From positions 41,957 through 105,956 of the forward strand of contig JAPLSN010000023.1 in assembly GCA_026398615.1 (NCBI GenBank): a DNA stretch of 64,000 bases, given 5' to 3'. Each line of letters opens with the position of its first letter. The first letter of the stretch is position 1. A program made the position numbers and the translations under genes. Below the pieces are notes generated by a model, which ran no database searches, was not told where the DNA came from, and was given only the letters and a program-made list of their open reading frames with translations. Shown piece after piece: positions 43,867 through 54,200 of this stretch. The stretch is from Spirochaetota bacterium (GTDB lineage Bacteria; Spirochaetota; Spirochaetia; Treponematales; UBA12059).

Positions 43867-44657
43867 GGCTGGGCCTCCGCGTTCATGATGGCGTCGGCGA
43901 CCAGGATCGACGCGCGCAGGCGCTTGAAGGCGGCGCTGCCCCGGACGTCGTCGATCGGCGACAGGAACGGGGACACGGCGGCTTCGATATCGGAGCGTTT
44001 CGGCAGGGGCTTGCCCTCGAACAGGCTTTCGAGTTCGGGGAAGCGCCTCGGGTGGCTCGAGAGCCCGCCGCATGCGATCCTCAGATCCTTGACGACGCCG
44101 CCGGAGAGCCTCCAGGACGCGGCCGCCGTGAGCACCGAGACGTCGCAGGCCGTGCGCGACCAGCGTTCGTAACCGTAGAGCCGCTCGGGGTCGAAGACCA
44201 GCTTGATCCGCGTGATGAGGCCGGAAGGAGACGCGAGCCAGGATTCTGCGGGAAGGGGCGCGTTTCCGCCCGCGAACTCGAATGAAGCTTCCGCGGTCAG
44301 GAAGACCGGCGGGAGGCTCGCGCAGGATTTGCCGGCAGCCGCGTTGCCGGCCGCGGTGGCGCGGTTGCGGATGTTGCGGTCGGCCATGCCGAGGCAGGCT
44401 TTGCGCAGGACCGCGGGAGCGTCGGGCGAGTCGATGATGTCCTGGAAGGTCGCGCCCGCCCCGATCTCGACCGTGTTCCCCGTACGGGAGACGCCGGAGG
44501 GAAGAATGCCCGCAACCGAGACGACGGTCATGGGCTCGTCCCTGAACTGGCTCGAAAGGAGGAAGGTCCCTCCGGCGAGCGGGACGGCTCCCTTCACGGA
44601 GGCGAGCATGGAGAGTGCTTCGGCCGCGTCCCGCGGCTTCAGGAATTTCGTTACCAT
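43863..44657 (-). CDS. ygfM: FAD-binding subunit of the XdhD molybdenum hydroxylase (YgfM type)
   Basis: The 264-residue protein has the CO dehydrogenase/xanthine dehydrogenase medium-subunit fold: FLKPRDAAEALSML at the start, FAD-pyrophosphate site VPLAGGTFLL at about 26-35, and ADRNIRNRATAAGNAAAGKS near 92-111. It passes electrons from the Fe-S clusters of XdhD to an acceptor. The gene overlaps xdhD by four bases and lies four bases from the upstream deaminase gene. Confidence 0.9.
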   Translation of the reverse strand: MVTKFLKPRDAAEALSMLASVKGAVPLAGGTFLLSSQFRDEPMTVVSVAGILPSGVSRTGNTVEIGAGATFQDIIDSPDAPAVLRKACLGMADRNIRNRATAAGNAAAGKSCASLPPVFLTAEASFEFAGGNAPLPAESWLASPSGLITRIKLVFDPERLYGYERWSRTACDVSVLTAAASWRLSGGVVKDLRIACGGLSSHPRRFPELESLFEGKPLPKRSDIEAAVSPFLSPIDDVRGSAAFKRLRASILVADAIMNAEAQP

Positions 44658-44661
44658 GGCG

Positions 44662-46023
44662 TCAGGCTATCCCAGCTTTGACGTAGAGTCTATGGGCGAC
44701 GCGGTTGGCGTCGTCCTTGAGCCGTTCTTCGTCCACCCCGACGACGCGGCCTGAGTCGACCGCGATCCGGCCGTCGACGATGACCGTGTGGGCAGAGTGG
44801 TCGTAGCCGCAGAAGAGGAGGGCGGCCGAGGGGTCGGACATGGAGCCGGAGTACGCCAGGGTGTCGACGTTCCAGCACGAGATGTCCGCGAGCGCGCCTT
44901 CCTCGATGTGGCCGGATTCCGTCCAGCCGAGGATCCGCGCGCCGTTCTCCGTCGCGATCTTCCACGTTTCCTTCGCCGTGAGGCCGGCCGAACCGTACCT
45001 GACCCGCTGCAGGAGCATGGCTTGTCTGGCTTCGCCGAGCATGTCGGAGGAATCGTTGGACGCGGAGCCGTCGACGCCGAGGCCGACGGGGACGCCCCGG
45101 TCCACCATCTCGCGCACCCTGCAGATGCCGGAGCCGAGCCGCATGTTCGAGGAGGGGCAGTGGGCGATCCCGGTCCTCGTGCGAGCGAGCAGGTCGAGCT
45201 CGGCGTCGTTGAAGAAGATGCCGTGGGCGTACCACACGTCCTCGCCGATCATCCCGCAGTCGCCCATGAGCTCGAGGGGACGCCGGCCGTACATGGACAC
45301 GCAGTATGCTTCCTCGTCCGAGGTTTCGGCAAGGTGCGTGTGGATGCGCACACCATGCTTCCGGGCGAGCTCCGCGGAGCGCTTCATGATGGACTCCGTG
45401 ACCGAGAAGGGGCTGCAGGGCGCGAGGGCCACCCGGCGCATCGAAGCGGGGGACGGGTCGTGGTACTTCCGGATGGTCGCTTCGCTGTGCGAGAGGATCG
45501 TGTCCTCGTCCTGCACGACCGTGTCGGGCGGCAGGCCCCCGTCCTTTTTCGAGCGGGACATGGAGCCCCTCGTGGGGGCGAAGCGGATCCCGAGGTCTGA
45601 GGCCGCCTGGAACTGGATGCCCGGCAGGTCTTTTGCGAAGCCGTTCGGGTAGAGATAGTGGTGGTCCGTCGTGCAGGTGCAGCCGGTCTTGAGGAGCTCG
45701 GTCATCGCCAGGAGGCTCGACGTGCGCACGGCTTCCTCGTCGATGCACTTCCATATCTCGTAGAGGTACACGAGCCAGTCGAAGAGCTTCGCGTCCTGCA
45801 CGGCGGGAAGGTTCCGGGTGAGGGTCTGGTAGAAGTGGTGGTGCGTGTTCACGAGCCCGGGGGCGACGACCATCTTCGACGCGTCGACGACGCGCGCGCC
45901 GGCCGGGGCGGCGACGCCACGGCCAACCCGCGTTATGCGATTTCCTTCGACGAGGACGTCGACCCCCGCGAGATCGGGCCCGGAATGCCGGACGACCCGC
46001 AGGCAGTCTTTCAGGAGAATCAC
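44662..46023 (-). CDS. 8-oxoguanine deaminase-like amidohydrolase
   Basis: The 453-residue metal-dependent deaminase has the amidohydrolase signature GLVNTHHHFYQTLTRNLP, an HTHLAETSDEE motif, WYAHGIFF, and GLGVDGSASNDSSDML, all typical of the 8-oxoguanine deaminase/hydroxyatrazine hydrolase-like group. It would convert 8-oxoguanine to urate and ammonia in the cytoplasm, feeding the pathway. GTG at 46023 is chosen because GGGAGG precedes it and it overlaps the upstream stop as GTGA. Other guanine deaminase-like substrates are possible. Confidence 0.85.
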   Translation of the reverse strand: MILLKDCLRVVRHSGPDLAGVDVLVEGNRITRVGRGVAAPAGARVVDASKMVVAPGLVNTHHHFYQTLTRNLPAVQDAKLFDWLVYLYEIWKCIDEEAVRTSSLLAMTELLKTGCTCTTDHHYLYPNGFAKDLPGIQFQAASDLGIRFAPTRGSMSRSKKDGGLPPDTVVQDEDTILSHSEATIRKYHDPSPASMRRVALAPCSPFSVTESIMKRSAELARKHGVRIHTHLAETSDEEAYCVSMYGRRPLELMGDCGMIGEDVWYAHGIFFNDAELDLLARTRTGIAHCPSSNMRLGSGICRVREMVDRGVPVGLGVDGSASNDSSDMLGEARQAMLLQRVRYGSAGLTAKETWKIATENGARILGWTESGHIEEGALADISCWNVDTLAYSGSMSDPSAALLFCGYDHSAHTVIVDGRIAVDSGRVVGVDEERLKDDANRVAHRLYVKAGIA

Positions 46024-47474
46024 CGCGTCACCTCCCGGTTGAAGTCGTCGATCAGCTTGTCGAGCTCCGCGGCCTGGGCGCGCAAGCCTCCCCAGTAGTT
46101 CCGGTAATCGTCCCACTGGGCTCGGAGCTCGCCCAGGTCCTTCCCGAGCTGCTCGATCCAGGTGAAGTACTTGAGCTGGTGGATGCGGCGCTTGTCCACC
46201 TGTGAGAGCTCGAGGACGTGATCTGTTTCGAGCGCCTGAAGGCGCTCGAAATCACGGTCAGCCTGGCGCTGGTCGTACCTGCCGCGCTCCGCGGTGAGCT
46301 CGGAGAGGCGGCTGCCGTACATGACCATGGAATCGGTGAACATCGTGAATACGACGTCCTGCCCTCCGAGCTCGTAGTACTTGGCGAACTTGATGGCGCC
46401 GACGAGGTTGCCCACGCCGGAGATGCCCATGAGGTCGAGCGCGGCGATCTGGGCGGGGGTGACGCCGTTCTCGGCGAGCAGCTTGCGGCCGGCTTCCTCG
46501 TTGAAGAGGCGGATGAAGCGCATCGGGAGCTCGTCGTCGATGCCGATGGCGGCGTCCGTGTCGCGGAGGTTGTGGATCCACGGGATGTGCTTGTCGCCGA
46601 TGCCCTCGATGCGGTGGTCGCCGAAGCCGTTCTCGAGGATCGTCGGGCACTGGAGCGCCTCGGCGACCGCGACCTTGGCGCCGTGCCTGTCGCGCAGCCA
46701 GGAACCCGCGCCGAGCGTTCCGGCCGAGCCGGACGAAAGGACGACGCCCGAGACGTGGTCGCCCGGGCGGGCGATCCTGTTGAAGACTTCCTCCATGGCG
46801 GGGCCGGTGACGCTGTAGTGCCAGAGGTGGTTCGGGAGCTGGTCGAACTGGTTGAAGATCACGGCGTCGGGGCGCGTGCGCTCGAGCTCGATGCATTTGT
46901 CGAAGATCTCCTTGACGTTGCTCTCGCAGCCGGGCGTCGCGATGACCTCCTCGGCCATGGTCTTGAGCCAGTCGAAGCGTTCGCGGCTCATCCCCGCGGG
47001 GAGGATGGCGATGCTCGGGCATGAGAGCAGGCGGCTGATGTACGCGCCGCCGCGGCAGTAGTTGCCCGTGCTCGGCCAGACGGCTTTCTTCGTCGTCGGG
47101 TCGAAGCGGCCCGTCACGAGCTCCGGCAGGAGGCAGGAGAGCGCGGCGCCGACCTTGTGCGCGCCGGTGGGGAACCACTTGCCGACGAGGCCGACGATGC
47201 GCGCCTTCGTTCCTGTGATGGAAGAGGGCAGTTCGAAGTGGTTGACGCCGCCGAAACCGCCGCCCTTCTCGACCGGCTCGTTGTGCCAGTTGACGCGGAA
47301 CAGATTCCTGCTGTGCACGTCCCAGAGCCCGACACCCTTGAGTTCGTCCTTGACCTTCTGCGGGATCAGGGCCGGATCGCGCATCTGCGCGTAGGTCGGG
47401 AGGATGATGCCTTTTTCCCGGCATCGTTCGATGTTCCTCTTCCGCTGCTGCTCGTTGACCTTGAGATCTATCAT
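46020..47474 (-). CDS. Fold-type II PLP-dependent enzyme, uncharacterised lyase family
   Basis: The 484-residue protein has a PLP-lysine motif WFPTGAHKVGAALSCLL (K in TGAHK, comparable to the tryptophan synthase beta motif) and a phosphate-binding loop VLSSGSAGTLGAG. It has a long N-terminal part with GLWDVHSRNLFRVNWHNEP and a helical C-terminal extension. It is not close to YgeX (2,3-diaminopropionate ammonia-lyase), although it sits where ygeX is found in other purine loci. A role in cleaving a ring-derived amino acid is inferred. AGGAGG precedes the ATG. Confidence 0.7.
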   Translation of the reverse strand: MIDLKVNEQQRKRNIERCREKGIILPTYAQMRDPALIPQKVKDELKGVGLWDVHSRNLFRVNWHNEPVEKGGGFGGVNHFELPSSITGTKARIVGLVGKWFPTGAHKVGAALSCLLPELVTGRFDPTTKKAVWPSTGNYCRGGAYISRLLSCPSIAILPAGMSRERFDWLKTMAEEVIATPGCESNVKEIFDKCIELERTRPDAVIFNQFDQLPNHLWHYSVTGPAMEEVFNRIARPGDHVSGVVLSSGSAGTLGAGSWLRDRHGAKVAVAEALQCPTILENGFGDHRIEGIGDKHIPWIHNLRDTDAAIGIDDELPMRFIRLFNEEAGRKLLAENGVTPAQIAALDLMGISGVGNLVGAIKFAKYYELGGQDVVFTMFTDSMVMYGSRLSELTAERGRYDQRQADRDFERLQALETDHVLELSQVDKRRIHQLKYFTWIEQLGKDLGELRAQWDDYRNYWGGLRAQAAELDKLIDDFNREVTR

Positions 47475-47543
47475 CAGAATTCCTCCTGCGTTGGATTCAT
47501 GGGAATGTTGACAGAAGGCTCCTTAGCCTTTTTCAACACCCTG

Positions 47544-48701
47544 TCAGGCCTTCGCCCCGACGGCCCTCGCCGCGTTCTTGATATCCTTGAGCCCCGAGCC
47601 GGTGATCATCACGACGACCAGGTCGCCGGGGTCGATGCCGGCCCGGGCCTTGAGGAAGCCGGCCCACGCGCAGGCCGACGATGGTTCGGCAAAAAGCCCG
47701 GAACCCGCCGAGAGCGCGCGCTGCGCCTCCAGTATTTCATCGTCCCCGACGACCACGGCCCTGCCTCCGTACTTTTTCAGCTTGGCGAGCGCGTAGATGC
47801 CGTTCCTCGGCACGTCCACGGCGATGGAATCGGCGATGGTGTCCGACGGTACCGGCGGGCCGAAGAACCCCGATTCGAGCGCCCGCGCGATCGCGCTCGA
47901 GCCCTGCGCCTGGCAGGCCCAGACGGTCGGCATGTGCTCGATCTCGCCGAGCCTGAGGAGGTCCTCGAAACCGCGGTAGACGCCGGCCAGGATGACCCCG
48001 TCGCCCGTCGGGACGAAGACGTGGTCGGGTCCCCGTTCGCCCTCGCGCCCGAGGGAGCGCGCCATCTCGAAGGATGCCGTCTTCTTGCCCTCGATGGTCA
48101 GCGGGTTGTACGCCGTGTTGCGCGAGAGCACGCCGGTCTTGAGGGAATACGCCAGGGAGAGGTCGAACGCCAGGTCGTAGGTGCCATCGACTTCCTTCAG
48201 TTCCGCCCCGTACTGGAGCACCTGGATCCGCTTGGCCGCTGGCGCTTCTGCGGGAAGGAAGACCGTCACCTTGAGCCCGGCTGCGGCTCCGACGCAGGCC
48301 ATGCTCGAGGCGGCGTTCCCCGTCGACGCGAGCGCGATCTCCGTGATGCCGTGCTTCGCGGCGAACGCCGCAACGAGGTACGACGCCCGGTCCTTGAAGG
48401 AGCCGGAGGGATTGCAGGTGTCGTCCTTGAGCCAGAGCCGGGGGAAGCCCGTCTCCTTCCTGAGACGCCCGGGCTTCCACAGGGGCGTGTCGCCGACGGG
48501 CAGGGGTGGGAAGTGCTCGCGCTCGACGGGCAGGGGGATGTCCTTCGGTCCGGAGACCGAGAAGCCGTCCCAATGGCATTCCAGGACGCCTTCCAGCGGG
48601 AGCCCCGGCGCGTTGCGCGCCCCGCAAGGATCGCAGAGATAGCGTCCGGGCTCGATGTCGTATTCGGCGCCGCAGGCCGGGCACCGGTAGAACCATCTCA
48701 T
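47544..48701 (-). CDS. Threonine synthase-like PLP enzyme with N-terminal zinc ribbon
   Basis: The 385-residue protein starts with a zinc ribbon (CPACG and CDPCG) and continues with the ThrC fold: PLP lysine in NPSGSFKDRASY (about 99-110), phosphate loop STGNAASSMA, and VPTGDGVILAGVYRG. Because a genuine thrC lies at 3189-4460, this copy is likely recruited for catabolism, possibly of diaminopropionate or a related beta-substituted amino acid. ATGA overlap with ygeY shows coupling; the next gene, another PLP enzyme, ends this subcluster after 69 bases with a weak AAGGCT/AGCCTT hairpin between. Confidence 0.8.
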   Translation of the reverse strand: MRWFYRCPACGAEYDIEPGRYLCDPCGARNAPGLPLEGVLECHWDGFSVSGPKDIPLPVEREHFPPLPVGDTPLWKPGRLRKETGFPRLWLKDDTCNPSGSFKDRASYLVAAFAAKHGITEIALASTGNAASSMACVGAAAGLKVTVFLPAEAPAAKRIQVLQYGAELKEVDGTYDLAFDLSLAYSLKTGVLSRNTAYNPLTIEGKKTASFEMARSLGREGERGPDHVFVPTGDGVILAGVYRGFEDLLRLGEIEHMPTVWACQAQGSSAIARALESGFFGPPVPSDTIADSIAVDVPRNGIYALAKLKKYGGRAVVVGDDEILEAQRALSAGSGLFAEPSSACAWAGFLKARAGIDPGDLVVVMITGSGLKDIKNAARAVGAKA

Positions 48702-49912
48702 CGGGACGACTCCAGGGTCCAGGGCAGAGCGGCGTAGAAGGCGGCGCAGACCTGGAGGTCGCCCACGCGGGTGATCTCGTTCGGCGCGTGGGCCTGGCTC
48801 TCGTCGCCGGGGCCGAATCCGATGCAGGGGATCCCGTGGCGTCCGCAGATCGCGACGCAGTTCGTGGAGAAGGTCCACTTGTCCACGACCGGGTCCTTGC
48901 CGAAGAGCTCCCCGTACGCCCGAACGCCGGCCTTCACGAGCGCGTGGTCCGCCGCGATCTTCCAGGTCGGGAAGTAGAGCTCCTGCCTGTAGACCTTGCC
49001 GGTGTAGGCGCTCTGGGAGTACTCGGGCATGAAGACCTCGAACTTGTCGACGCCGGCGTCGCGGAGGGCTTTTTCCACCTGGGAGATCGCGAGCTTGTCG
49101 TCCTCGCCCCAGGTGAGGCGGCGGTCGCAGTAGAGCATGGCCTGGTCGGGAACGGCGCACTGGCTCGGGCCCTGCACCCTGATCTGCGAGACGGTGATCG
49201 TGCCCTTGCCGAGGAATCTGTCGTCGTCCGGCTGCAGTTCCGCATTCAGCTTTTCGATGGCGAGCGCGGCCCTGGCGGCCTTGTACGCGGCGCTTTCCCC
49301 GCGCTCGGGCGCGGAGCCGTGGCAGGAGACGCCCTTGATCCGGATCTCGATCTCCATGCGCCCGCGGTGGCCGCGGTAGAGGCGGCAGCTCGTGGGTTCG
49401 GTGGAGACGGCGAGGTCGGGGACGAATTTCTCCTCCTCGATGAGGTACTTCCAGCACAGGCCGTCGCAGTCCTCCTCGATGACGGTGAAGGTGAACCAGA
49501 CCGTCCAGTCGCCTGCGCAGGAGAGTTCCTTGAGGATGCGGCCGGCGGTGATCATCGCCGCCGCGCCGCCGAGCTGGTCCGACGAGCCGCGCCCGTGGAC
49601 GATCCCGTCCTTGATGAGCCCCGAGTGTGGGGGATTCTTCCACTGGGCAGGATCGCCGACGCCCACCGTGTCGATGTGGGCATCGATGACCAGTTTCCGG
49701 GGTCCGTTTCCGACGCGCGCCAGGAGGCTGCCGAGGCCGTCGATCCTGACCTCGTCGAAGCCCGAGTCCTCGCACATCTTCTTCAACAGGAGAACGCGCT
49801 CCTTTTCGGTACAGCTGAAGCCGGGTACGCGGATCATCGCGGCCAGGTTTTCCGCGGTCCAGTCGCGGTACTTTTCCGCCAGTCCGAGGATTTCCCTTGA
49901 TTTGTTTGCCAT
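48698..49912 (-). CDS. ygeY: YgeY-type M20 family hydrolase
   Basis: The 404-residue zinc hydrolase has M20 motifs: LVIDAHIDTVGVGD, GRGSSDQLGGAAAM, TVIEEDCDG with the catalytic glutamate, and late FGPGDESQAHAPNE. YgeY proteins accompany selenium-linked purine loci and are thought to hydrolyse an acyl- or ureido-intermediate of ring opening. AAGGAG precedes the ATG at 49912. It lies four bases after ssnA and overlaps the ThrC-like gene. Confidence 0.9.
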   Translation of the reverse strand: MANKSREILGLAEKYRDWTAENLAAMIRVPGFSCTEKERVLLLKKMCEDSGFDEVRIDGLGSLLARVGNGPRKLVIDAHIDTVGVGDPAQWKNPPHSGLIKDGIVHGRGSSDQLGGAAAMITAGRILKELSCAGDWTVWFTFTVIEEDCDGLCWKYLIEEEKFVPDLAVSTEPTSCRLYRGHRGRMEIEIRIKGVSCHGSAPERGESAAYKAARAALAIEKLNAELQPDDDRFLGKGTITVSQIRVQGPSQCAVPDQAMLYCDRRLTWGEDDKLAISQVEKALRDAGVDKFEVFMPEYSQSAYTGKVYRQELYFPTWKIAADHALVKAGVRAYGELFGKDPVVDKWTFSTNCVAICGRHGIPCIGFGPGDESQAHAPNEITRVGDLQVCAAFYAALPWTLESSR

Positions 49913-49916
49913 GTCG

Positions 49917-51248
49917 TCAGCTCCTTTCGTCCATTCTCTTCCAGAGTCTTGCCGCTTCATCGCGCGAGCGCGCGAAAATCGCTTCCATGTCGAATGCAGG
50001 ACGGCCGTCCTCCACGAGGAACCTGCCGCCGACCGCCACCGAGCGCACGTGCCTCGCCGAGAGGCCGAACGCGAAGTGGCCGGGGACGTTGGCCGACACG
50101 AGGGGGGTCGGCGTCGCGTAGTTCCAGAGGACCAGGTCCGCCGGGTAGCCGGGTTCGATCTTCCCGAAGGAGCCGCCGAAGCAGCGCTCGAGGAGGCGGT
50201 TGCCCCGGTCGAGGGCGGCCAGGTAGAAATCCGGCCACAGCGGCCCGCCTGCATCCCGGTTCTTGAAGAACGCGAACTTGAACTCGGCGAGGACGTCGCC
50301 GTCCATCCCGTCCGTCCCGATGACCGCGTTCCTCACCTCGGGCAGCAGCGTCGCGTAGCCCACGTTGTTGTTCATGTTCGAGCGCGCGTTGTGCGCCACG
50401 AAGGCATCGCGCTCGTTGACGAGCTCGATCTCCGACTTCGAGAGCCAGACGCCGTGGCCGACGATCGACTTCGGCCCCAGGCAGCGCGCCTCGTCGAGCC
50501 TCACCGCGAGGTCAGCGCCGAAGCGGTGCCGGGAATCGCTCGCGTCGTACCTGTCCTCGCCCGCGTGGATGTGGAGGCCGCGCCCGGTGGACGCGACCGC
50601 GTCGGAGAGCAGGGCCATCGTCTCATCCGAAATCGTGAAGCAGGCATGGCCACCGATCATCGCCTCGATTTTCGGCTTGCCGCCGGCCTTGCGCCCCGCG
50701 TCGACCGCGCGGGCGAAGCGGACGTTTTCGCGCACGCCTGAGCGCGCTCCGTCCATGCCGTTGCGGTCGGTCGTCTCGTAGCACAGGACGCCGCGCAGGC
50801 CGATCGCCTCGTACGCGTCCCTGATGACGTCAAGGCTGCCATCGATGAATTCGGGGCTCGCGTGGTGGTCGACGAGGGATGTGACGCCGCACATGACCGC
50901 GTCTGCGCAGCCTGCGAGCGCGCTGTACTCGAGTATGGGGCGGTCGATGGCCCGGTCGAGCTTCCACCACAGGTGGGCGAGCTGCTCTCCGAAATCCTTG
51001 GAGGGCTTGATGTCGGCGAGGAGCCCGCGGGCGAGGGCTGAGTAGAGGTGCGTATGCGAACAGACGAGGCCCGGCGAGAGGTAGGGGATTCCCGTCACCC
51101 GTTTCGCGGACGGGTAGCCTCTTCCCCCTCCCTTCCCGACGGCGATGATGGAGCCTCCCTGCGATTCGTCGCCGAACGCGACGTCCACGGGTTCGGAGAC
51201 GGAGGGCGGGTTGAAACCGACGACGCGGACATTTTCGACGACGGTCAT
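49917..51248 (-). CDS. ssnA: SsnA-type aminohydrolase
   Basis: The 443-residue amidohydrolase matches SsnA in length and motifs: SPGLVCSHTHLYSALARGLL, LWWKLDRAID, LVDHHASPEFIDGSL, CYETTDRNG, HIHAGED and a C-terminal GTDGMDGDVL metal-binding aspartate region. It acts on an unidentified purine-derived intermediate in the anaerobic urate/purine route. The ATG at 51248 overlaps the ygfK stop as ATGA, with GGAGG upstream. Confidence 0.92.
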   Translation of the reverse strand: MTVVENVRVVGFNPPSVSEPVDVAFGDESQGGSIIAVGKGGGRGYPSAKRVTGIPYLSPGLVCSHTHLYSALARGLLADIKPSKDFGEQLAHLWWKLDRAIDRPILEYSALAGCADAVMCGVTSLVDHHASPEFIDGSLDVIRDAYEAIGLRGVLCYETTDRNGMDGARSGVRENVRFARAVDAGRKAGGKPKIEAMIGGHACFTISDETMALLSDAVASTGRGLHIHAGEDRYDASDSRHRFGADLAVRLDEARCLGPKSIVGHGVWLSKSEIELVNERDAFVAHNARSNMNNNVGYATLLPEVRNAVIGTDGMDGDVLAEFKFAFFKNRDAGGPLWPDFYLAALDRGNRLLERCFGGSFGKIEPGYPADLVLWNYATPTPLVSANVPGHFAFGLSARHVRSVAVGGRFLVEDGRPAFDMEAIFARSRDEAARLWKRMDERS

Positions 51249-54200
51249 CGTTTTCCTCCGATCAGGTACGGATGGCGTTCGAGGACGACCGCAGCGAACG
51301 CCGCGTAACGGCCTGCGTCTCCCCGGAGGCTCGTGCCTTTCCATGCCTCCCAGGCAAGCTTGACGCTCTTGTCCCCGGGTGTCTGCCGCAGGACGAGGGC
51401 CGGCGCCGAGGGATTTCCCTCGAACGCGAACCCGGCGTTTTTCGACGCTTCGAGGGCGGCGGCGTCGGGGAAGAGCGTGGGCTTGCCGAGGAAGGGCTCG
51501 CCCTCCCAGGGGCAGAAGAAACCGCAGTTGCCGCACTCGTTGCACAGCGCGTCTACGTGGAGTATCTGATACGCCTGGCCGAACCCGGCGTCCACGAAGG
51601 TATTGGCCCGGTTCGGGCAGACTTCGACGCAGCGGAGGCAGGCTGAGTCGCATTCGAGGCAGCGCTCGGCTTCCCGGCGGGCGAAGTCGGGCGTGCCCGC
51701 TTCGAGGGATTCGATCTGGCGGCCGCGCCCGGCGAGCTTGTCGCGGCGGGGGGCGCGCGGCGCGTACGGGACGGTCGGCGCGTGGAGCCTGAGCTTCTCC
51801 ATGATGGCGTAGGCGGCCTTCCGGCCGTCCGCGGCCGCGGCGATGATGGAGCTCGGGCCCCGGGCGGCGTCGCCGCCCACGTAGACGTCCGATCCGCCGG
51901 CTTCGAGAGTTTCCGGATCGACGACGGGCCGCCCGTCCTTTCCCACCGAGACCCCGAACTTCCCGAGGAACACGGCGTCAGGGGCTTCGCCAATGGCGGC
52001 GACGAGGAGCTCGCAGTCGAAAACGGCGGTCTCCCCGGACGCGACGGGAGACCGCCGGCCGGACGCGTCGCGTTCGCCGAGTTTCATTTTCCGCACGGTG
52101 ACCGTGCCGGGTTCGAGCCGCTCGGGCAGGGTGAGTTCCATGAGGATGCCGCCTTCGGCCACGGCGTTTTCCAGCTCCTCCCGGTCCGCTGGCATTTCGG
52201 TCCTAGTCCTGCGGTACGACAGGCGAACCTCGGACACGCCCGGGATCCTGAGCGCCGAGCGCACGGCGTCCATGGCCGTGTTCCCGCCGCCCGCGACCAT
52301 GATTTTCCTCGTCCCGTCGTACGCGGCGGGATTGCGCGAAAGGGCTTCGAGGAAGACGAGCGCGTCCTCGACGCGGACGCCCTTCCCTTCGAGGGCGAGT
52401 TTGCGGGCCACGGGGGCTCCCGTGCCGATGAAGACGGATCCGAAGCCTTCGGCTTCCAGGCGCATCGGGCCATCGACCTTTTCGCCCAGCCGGATTTCCG
52501 CGCCGAGCGAACGGATACGGTCGACGTCGGCCGCGATCGCCTCGCGCGAAATGCGGAAGGGCGGGATGACGTTGGCCGGCACGCCGGCCGCGCCGCGCGC
52601 GGGGTCGAACACGACGACGCCCACGCCCGCGAGCGCGAGGTGGTGCGCGCAGGACAGCCCCGCCGGACCCGCGCCGACGACCGCCACTTTCCCCGCGTCG
52701 GACTTCCGGGGTGCGGGAACCGCGGGGACGGAAGTGGCCGCCGCGCAGCGGAGCTTCACGTCACGGATGCGTACCGAACCTTCGTAGTCGACGCGGGAAC
52801 AGGCGGCCTGGCAGATATGGTCGCAGAGGGTGCCGGTGATGTTCGGGAGCGGATTGTCGGCGAGGATGAGCTCGAGCGCCGCCTTGTCGTCCCCGGAGGC
52901 GGCCAGGCGGATGTACTCGGGGACTTTCTGGTGGACCGGGCAGGCTTCGACGCAGGGGGCCGCGAAGCAGTCGAAGGCCGGGAGCAGCTTCGCGATCGAC
53001 GCGGTTCCCTCCTTCCAGTCTTCGCGGTATTCGCGGCGGACGAGGGCTTCTTCGGCGAGCCGTTCGAGCGCGGCCGCGTCTGGGAATTCCGGGGCCCTGA
53101 CAAGGGCTCCGACGGCTTCGGCGGCTATCTCCGCCATGCGGAGATAGCCGCCCGGCTTCAGGATGTCGGTGGCGACCGTGAGGGGACCGAGCCCCGCGGC
53201 GATGCATTCCGCGGCGTTGCGCGCCGACACGCCGCCGCAGAAGCTGAACGGGATGGGCTCGGGCAGGGATCTGGCCATTTTCGCAGCCAGGCGGGCGGTG
53301 ACGGGGAAGAGCGCGCGCCCCGACATGTAGCGCTCGCCTCCGGGGAGCCTCGGGCCGACGTTGGCGTTCGCGAGGGTGTTCGACATCTTGATGCCGAAGC
53401 GCACACCCTTCGCCGCGGCGCGCGCACGGAGCGAGGCCACGAGGGAGAGCGCGTCGGCGAACTGGAGGTCGTGCTCGAAGGTGCCGCGCTTGAGTTCGAT
53501 CCGGCGCCACCCGCAGACGTCCAGGATGTCCCGGGCTTCGTCGTAACCGAGCAGCGTGGGGTTGAGCTTGATGTAGGTATCGAACCCCTTTTCCTCGATC
53601 AGGTAAGCCCCGATCTTCTCGATCTCGGCGGGCGGGCAGCCGTGCATGGTGGACAGCGTAACGGAATGGACGGGGGAGGCGGGCATGGCCGCGAGGACTT
53701 CATTCGCCCCGGCCGCGCGTTCGGCGCCGAAGGCGGCCGCGAAGCCGGGCGAAGCCGCGACGGCAGCCGCGTCAGCGAGGGTTTCCGTCCAGAACGGGCC
53801 GGCCGATGGCGAGCGCATGCCCTCGATGAACGAGTCGACTTTTCCGCCCTTGATGCCTTCGAGGGTGTAGCCGACGGACATGTTGAAGGCGAAGGCCCCG
53901 CGAGGGCCCCGGGAGAACATGGCATCGAGCGCGTTGACCGCTATCCATCCGCGCAGGTATTCCTCGCGCGCCTCGCGGAGCGTGAGCTCGGTGGACCATT
54001 CGACGTTGTGCCCCTCGTCGACCGCGTCGATGCAGGGCTTGTCGATCTCCAGGCGGTCGTTGACCTGCACGGTCTTCAGTTCGAAGACGCGCGAACCCGC
54101 GAGGTAGGCGGCGACGAGGTTCGGGGCGATCTGCGTATGCGGGCCGGCCGCCGGACCCACGGGCAGCGACACGCGCTTCCCGAAGACCGTGAAGCCCGGG

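Noticed and set aside
41077..44172. A 1031-codon open frame on the plus strand opposite xdhD
   Set aside because: It is the antisense shadow of xdhD and ygfM in G+C-rich sequence; the minus-strand protein has unmistakable Fe-S and Moco motifs and this frame has none.
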